Assembly: GCA_937138605.1 (NCBI GenBank)
Contig: CAKZPH010000147.1
Location: 1 to 41,603 of the forward strand
Origin: an uncultured Ignavibacteriales bacterium
GTDB taxonomy: Bacteria > Bacteroidota > Ignavibacteria > Ch128b
Reading direction: 5' to 3'
Length of the DNA stretch: 41,603 nucleotides
A program made the position numbers and the translations under genes. Below, one piece after another: positions 40,911 through 41,603 of this stretch (its first letter is position 1; each line of letters opens with the position of its first letter). The notes beneath the pieces are model-generated. The model did not search any database. It worked only from the letters and a program-made list of their open reading frames with translations, and was not told where the DNA came from.

Positions 40911-41603
40911 TTAACGTCCAGTTCTCAATTTTTCTCTAACTTTGTATCGCAAAAATATAGCAGTGAAGTTCAATGTGAAAGTCAAGAGCAAAAGAACTAA
41001 AGTTGTTGCGTATTGTATTCCAATAGTTTCTTCAACATTTGGAGATTGTGTGCTCATTATATAGATATGATAACCCAAATTCATAAATTGGTCAGAAAGT
41101 GAAGAAGGTAAGTAAGGCAAAAAGTATGCAGCTCCTGTAAAAAGAATTGGTGCGACTTCTCCTGCCCCACGACTTACTGCAAGTATGGTTCCAGTTAAAA
41201 TTCCTGTAAGTGAATTTGGGATTACGATCTTTTTTATAGTCTGCCACTTTGTTGCACCGAGAGACAGACTGGCTTCTCGTAAATCTCGCGGAACTGCTCT
41301 TATTGCTTCTTCAACCGAAACTACAACAACGGGCAAAGTTAAAAGTGCTAAAGTTGTTCCAGCCCAGAGGACATTTGGTTGCCCCCACTTCAGAATAGCA
41401 TTTCCATAGAGAACTGAATCTAATCCTTTCCCAACAAATTGAATGAAGAATCCCAAACCAAACAATCCAAAAACAATTGAAGGTACGCCAGCTAGAGTGT
41501 TTATAGCAAATCGTATCAATTTAACAAAAATAGATCCACTCGACGCATATTCACTTAAATAAATTGCAGAGATAATACCAATTGGAACACTCAAGATTGA
41601 CAT
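40911..41603 (-). CDS. pstA: Phosphate ABC transporter permease PstA, 5' end outside the window
   Basis: The second membrane subunit of the PstSCAB phosphate importer. Only the C-terminal 230 residues lie in the window; the frame is open at base 41603. The visible methionine there is probably internal, because full PstA is usually 280-300 residues. Four or five membrane spans are visible, with the conserved SIVFGLFGL segment. The permease EAA loop, which docks on PstB, reads VPRDLREASLSLGATKWQTIKKIVIP. Its TAA is followed directly by the pstB ATG. pstC and pstS are expected further upstream on this strand, beyond the window. Confidence 0.93.
   Translation of the reverse strand: MSILSVPIGIISAIYLSEYASSGSIFVKLIRFAINTLAGVPSIVFGLFGLGFFIQFVGKGLDSVLYGNAILKWGQPNVLWAGTTLALLTLPVVVVSVEEAIRAVPRDLREASLSLGATKWQTIKKIVIPNSLTGILTGTILAVSRGAGEVAPILFTGAAYFLPYLPSSLSDQFMNLGYHIYIMSTQSPNVEETIGIQYATTLVLLLLTFTLNFTAIFLRYKVREKLRTGR

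Noticed and set aside
41601-41603. The methionine at the right edge as the start of PstA
   Set aside because: The remaining 230 residues are shorter than PstA normally is, and the frame is open at the edge, so the true start is outside the window.

Overview
This AT-rich window looks like a chromosomal segment from the Bacteroidota/Chlorobi side of the FCB group, most plausibly Ignavibacteria or a close relative. The assignment is inference. It rests on a subtilisin-like protease with a C-terminal type IX secretion (T9SS) sorting domain, a Bacteroidota-type LptD, many outer-membrane barrel and TPR proteins, a TonB/ExbBD set, and candidate promoters at two tRNA units that resemble the Bacteroidota -33/-7 type. 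Housekeeping content dominates. There is no phage, transposon, CRISPR array or rRNA operon.

Layout. (1) 1-1800, minus strand: the start of the transcription/translation cluster, reading tRNA-Tyr, tRNA-Gly, tRNA-Thr, rpmG, tRNA-Trp, secE, nusG, rplK, with one clear promoter at its head. tuf is absent from the place between tRNA-Thr and tRNA-Trp where it often sits; rpmG is there instead. (2) 1800-2621: noncoding, nothing recognised. (3) 2622-9943, minus: comM, the rdgB / amidohydrolase / CMD-family group, a small barrel protein and uvrA. (4) 10164-15361, minus: lepA, lepB, a T9SS-exported subtilase and a small unknown helical protein. (5) 15532-19305, plus: a secreted phosphoesterase fused to a beta-propeller, a HAD phosphatase and three small membrane proteins. 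(6) 19307-28737, minus: eight tightly packed genes, most junctions overlapping by 1 to 11 bases. They encode a fused SEC59-like/DUF92 membrane protein, a 990-residue TPR protein, an outer-membrane barrel, an HU protein, an HU-membrane-SPOR chimera, ExbB, ExbD and TonB. (7) 28799-29727, minus: a periplasmic TPR protein and tRNA-Leu, closed by a hairpin terminator. (8) 30074-39423, plus: yicC, gmk, rpoZ, coaBC, family 4 uracil-DNA glycosylase and dnaB, a terminator, then a ROK kinase, lptD and a NYN-domain protein. (9) 39433-41603, minus: phoU, pstB and part of pstA.

The most interesting region is 19307-28737. A proton-driven ExbB/ExbD/TonB motor is coupled by overlapping reading frames to a CpoB-like TPR protein, an outer-membrane barrel and a protein whose cytoplasmic end looks DNA-binding while its periplasmic end is a peptidoglycan-binding SPOR domain. 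My inference is an envelope machine, perhaps doing a Tol-Pal-like job at division and possibly touching the nucleoid. The first gene of the same unit fuses a phytol/dolichol-kinase-like half to a DUF92 half, which suggests two-step phosphorylation of a prenol.

The cell uses a mixture of ATG and TTG starts (gmk and coaBC start with TTG). Some genes have strong Shine-Dalgarno sequences (phoU, the 28828-29589 TPR gene) and others have none that is obvious. None of the five tRNA genes encodes its CCA end.
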